Shown here: positions 22,197 to 22,492 of the stretch, piece after piece | Layout: each line of letters begins with the position of its first letter | How positions within the stretch are numbered: the stretch's first letter is position 1 | DNA from: an uncultured bacterium | GTDB lineage: Bacteria > Bacillota > Clostridia > Oscillospirales > Ruminococcaceae | DNA length: 22,492 bases | NCBI GenBank assembly: GCA_905214345.1 | Contig: CAJMLV010000044.1 | Coordinates: 1-22,492, forward strand | Direction: 5' to 3' | Made by a program: the position numbers and the translations under genes | Notes under the pieces: generated by a model | Database searches by the model: none | What the model was told of the DNA's origin: nothing | Seen by the model: only the letters and a program-made list of their open reading frames with translations

Positions 22197-22219
22197 GAAA
22201 AAATCCCTTCCTTCTTTTT

Positions 22220-22257
22220 GTAGGAATGCACAAAAAACCTCCACTTTTAATTCCTAC
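22220..22257. repeat. Inverted repeat between divergent promoters
   Basis: GTAGGAAT (22220-22227) and its exact complement ATTCCTAC (22250-22257) are separated by 22 bases. The centres are 30 bases apart, close to three turns of DNA, so both arms face the same side. It lies between the asnB and ABC ATPase promoters and could be an operator for a dimeric or tetrameric regulator. It has no T tract. Confidence 0.45.
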
Positions 22258-22276
22258 TATTTTACAAGGAAATGTC

Positions 22277-22305
22277 TTGTGCTTTCTCCGCCTTCATGGT
22301 ATAGT
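22277..22305 (+). promoter_or_regulatory. Promoter of the ABC ATPase gene
   Basis: The -35 box TTGTGC (22277-22282) is weak. The -10 box TATAGT (22300-22305) is preceded by TG one base away, giving an extended -10 type, with a 17-base spacer. A small hairpin AATGGG/CCCATT (22331-22347) lies between it and the ribosome site. Confidence 0.55.
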
Positions 22306-22365
22306 ATTAGCCGTAACAAAACTTACCAACAATGGGATTAACCCATTTTGATTCGGAGGAAACCC

Positions 22366-22492
22366 ATGCTTGAACTGAGACACGTCGGCTATGAGACCGA
22401 CGATAACAAGGAGATCCTGCATGATGTAAACCTGGTGGTGAAGGACCGCTTTGTGGCCATCACCGGCCCCAACGGCGGCGGCAAGTCCACTT
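22366..22492 (+). CDS. ABC transporter ATP-binding protein, SufC-like (partial)
   Basis: The frame is open from ATG at 22366 to the window end, giving 42 residues that start MLELRHVGYETDDNKEIL. A ribosome site, CGGAGGA, lies five bases upstream. The Walker A motif GPNGGGKST ends the visible part, so ATP binding is certain. The phrase VAITGPNGGGKST after a short MLEL start resembles SufC-type ATPases used in iron-sulfur cluster assembly, but also other soluble or transporter ATPases. The rest of the gene, which would decide this, lies outside the window. Confidence 0.85.
   Translation, partial: MLELRHVGYETDDNKEILHDVNLVVKDRFVAITGPNGGGKST

Noticed and set aside
1..22492. CRISPR array, insertion sequence, prophage or toxin-antitoxin pair
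   Set aside because: No regularly spaced repeats, transposase, phage gene or typical small paired genes were found.

Overview
The window reads as chromosomal DNA of a GC-rich, anaerobic, Gram-positive gut-type Clostridium relative (Oscillospiraceae/Ruminococcaceae, in the Faecalibacterium-Subdoligranulum-Gemmiger direction). This placement is inference. It rests on strong AGGAGG-type ribosome sites, sigma-A promoters with 17-base spacers, a T-box leader, an [FeFe] hydrogenase, a CBS-type pyrophosphatase and high GC in coding DNA. No phage, transposon, integrase or CRISPR array was seen. Nearly every gene lies on the minus strand; the exceptions are typA and the truncated ABC ATPase at the right edge. 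Several genes start internally to the longest open frame, and the starts given follow ribosome sites and promoters.

Layout from left to right. 1-6670: an oligopeptide ABC importer, oppBCDF read from one promoter with a terminator-like leader, and oppA (lipoprotein binding protein) last with its own promoter. 6701-10490: a two-gene operon of a GltD-like flavoprotein carrying a NuoF-type iron-sulfur domain, followed by a group A [FeFe] hydrogenase. 10562-11904: two single genes, a small membrane protein and an orphan lipoprotein. 12004-12173: tRNA-Arg(ACG) with promoter and terminator. 12216-13541: a SARP/BTAD regulator with a degenerate GGDEF-like C-terminus. 13554-15914: an MFS exporter plus a stand-alone PASTA membrane protein, preceded by a leader with a 15-codon peptide, a terminator and alternately complementary segments. 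15931-17685: CBS/DRTGG manganese pyrophosphatase. 17709-19715: typA/bipA. 19717-22196: asnB and a GNAT acetyltransferase behind an asparagine T-box. 22277-22492: start of a SufC-like ABC ATPase, cut by the window edge.

How it fits together. The opp transporter and the asparagine-starvation-controlled asnB operon serve nitrogen and amino acid supply. The hydrogenase operon handles fermentative electron disposal. Pyrophosphatase and TypA are housekeeping genes. The most unusual material is regulatory: three different RNA leaders (before oppB, the MFS gene and asnB) each look able to end transcription early. The MFS leader is the best candidate for an undescribed, possibly drug-sensing, switch.
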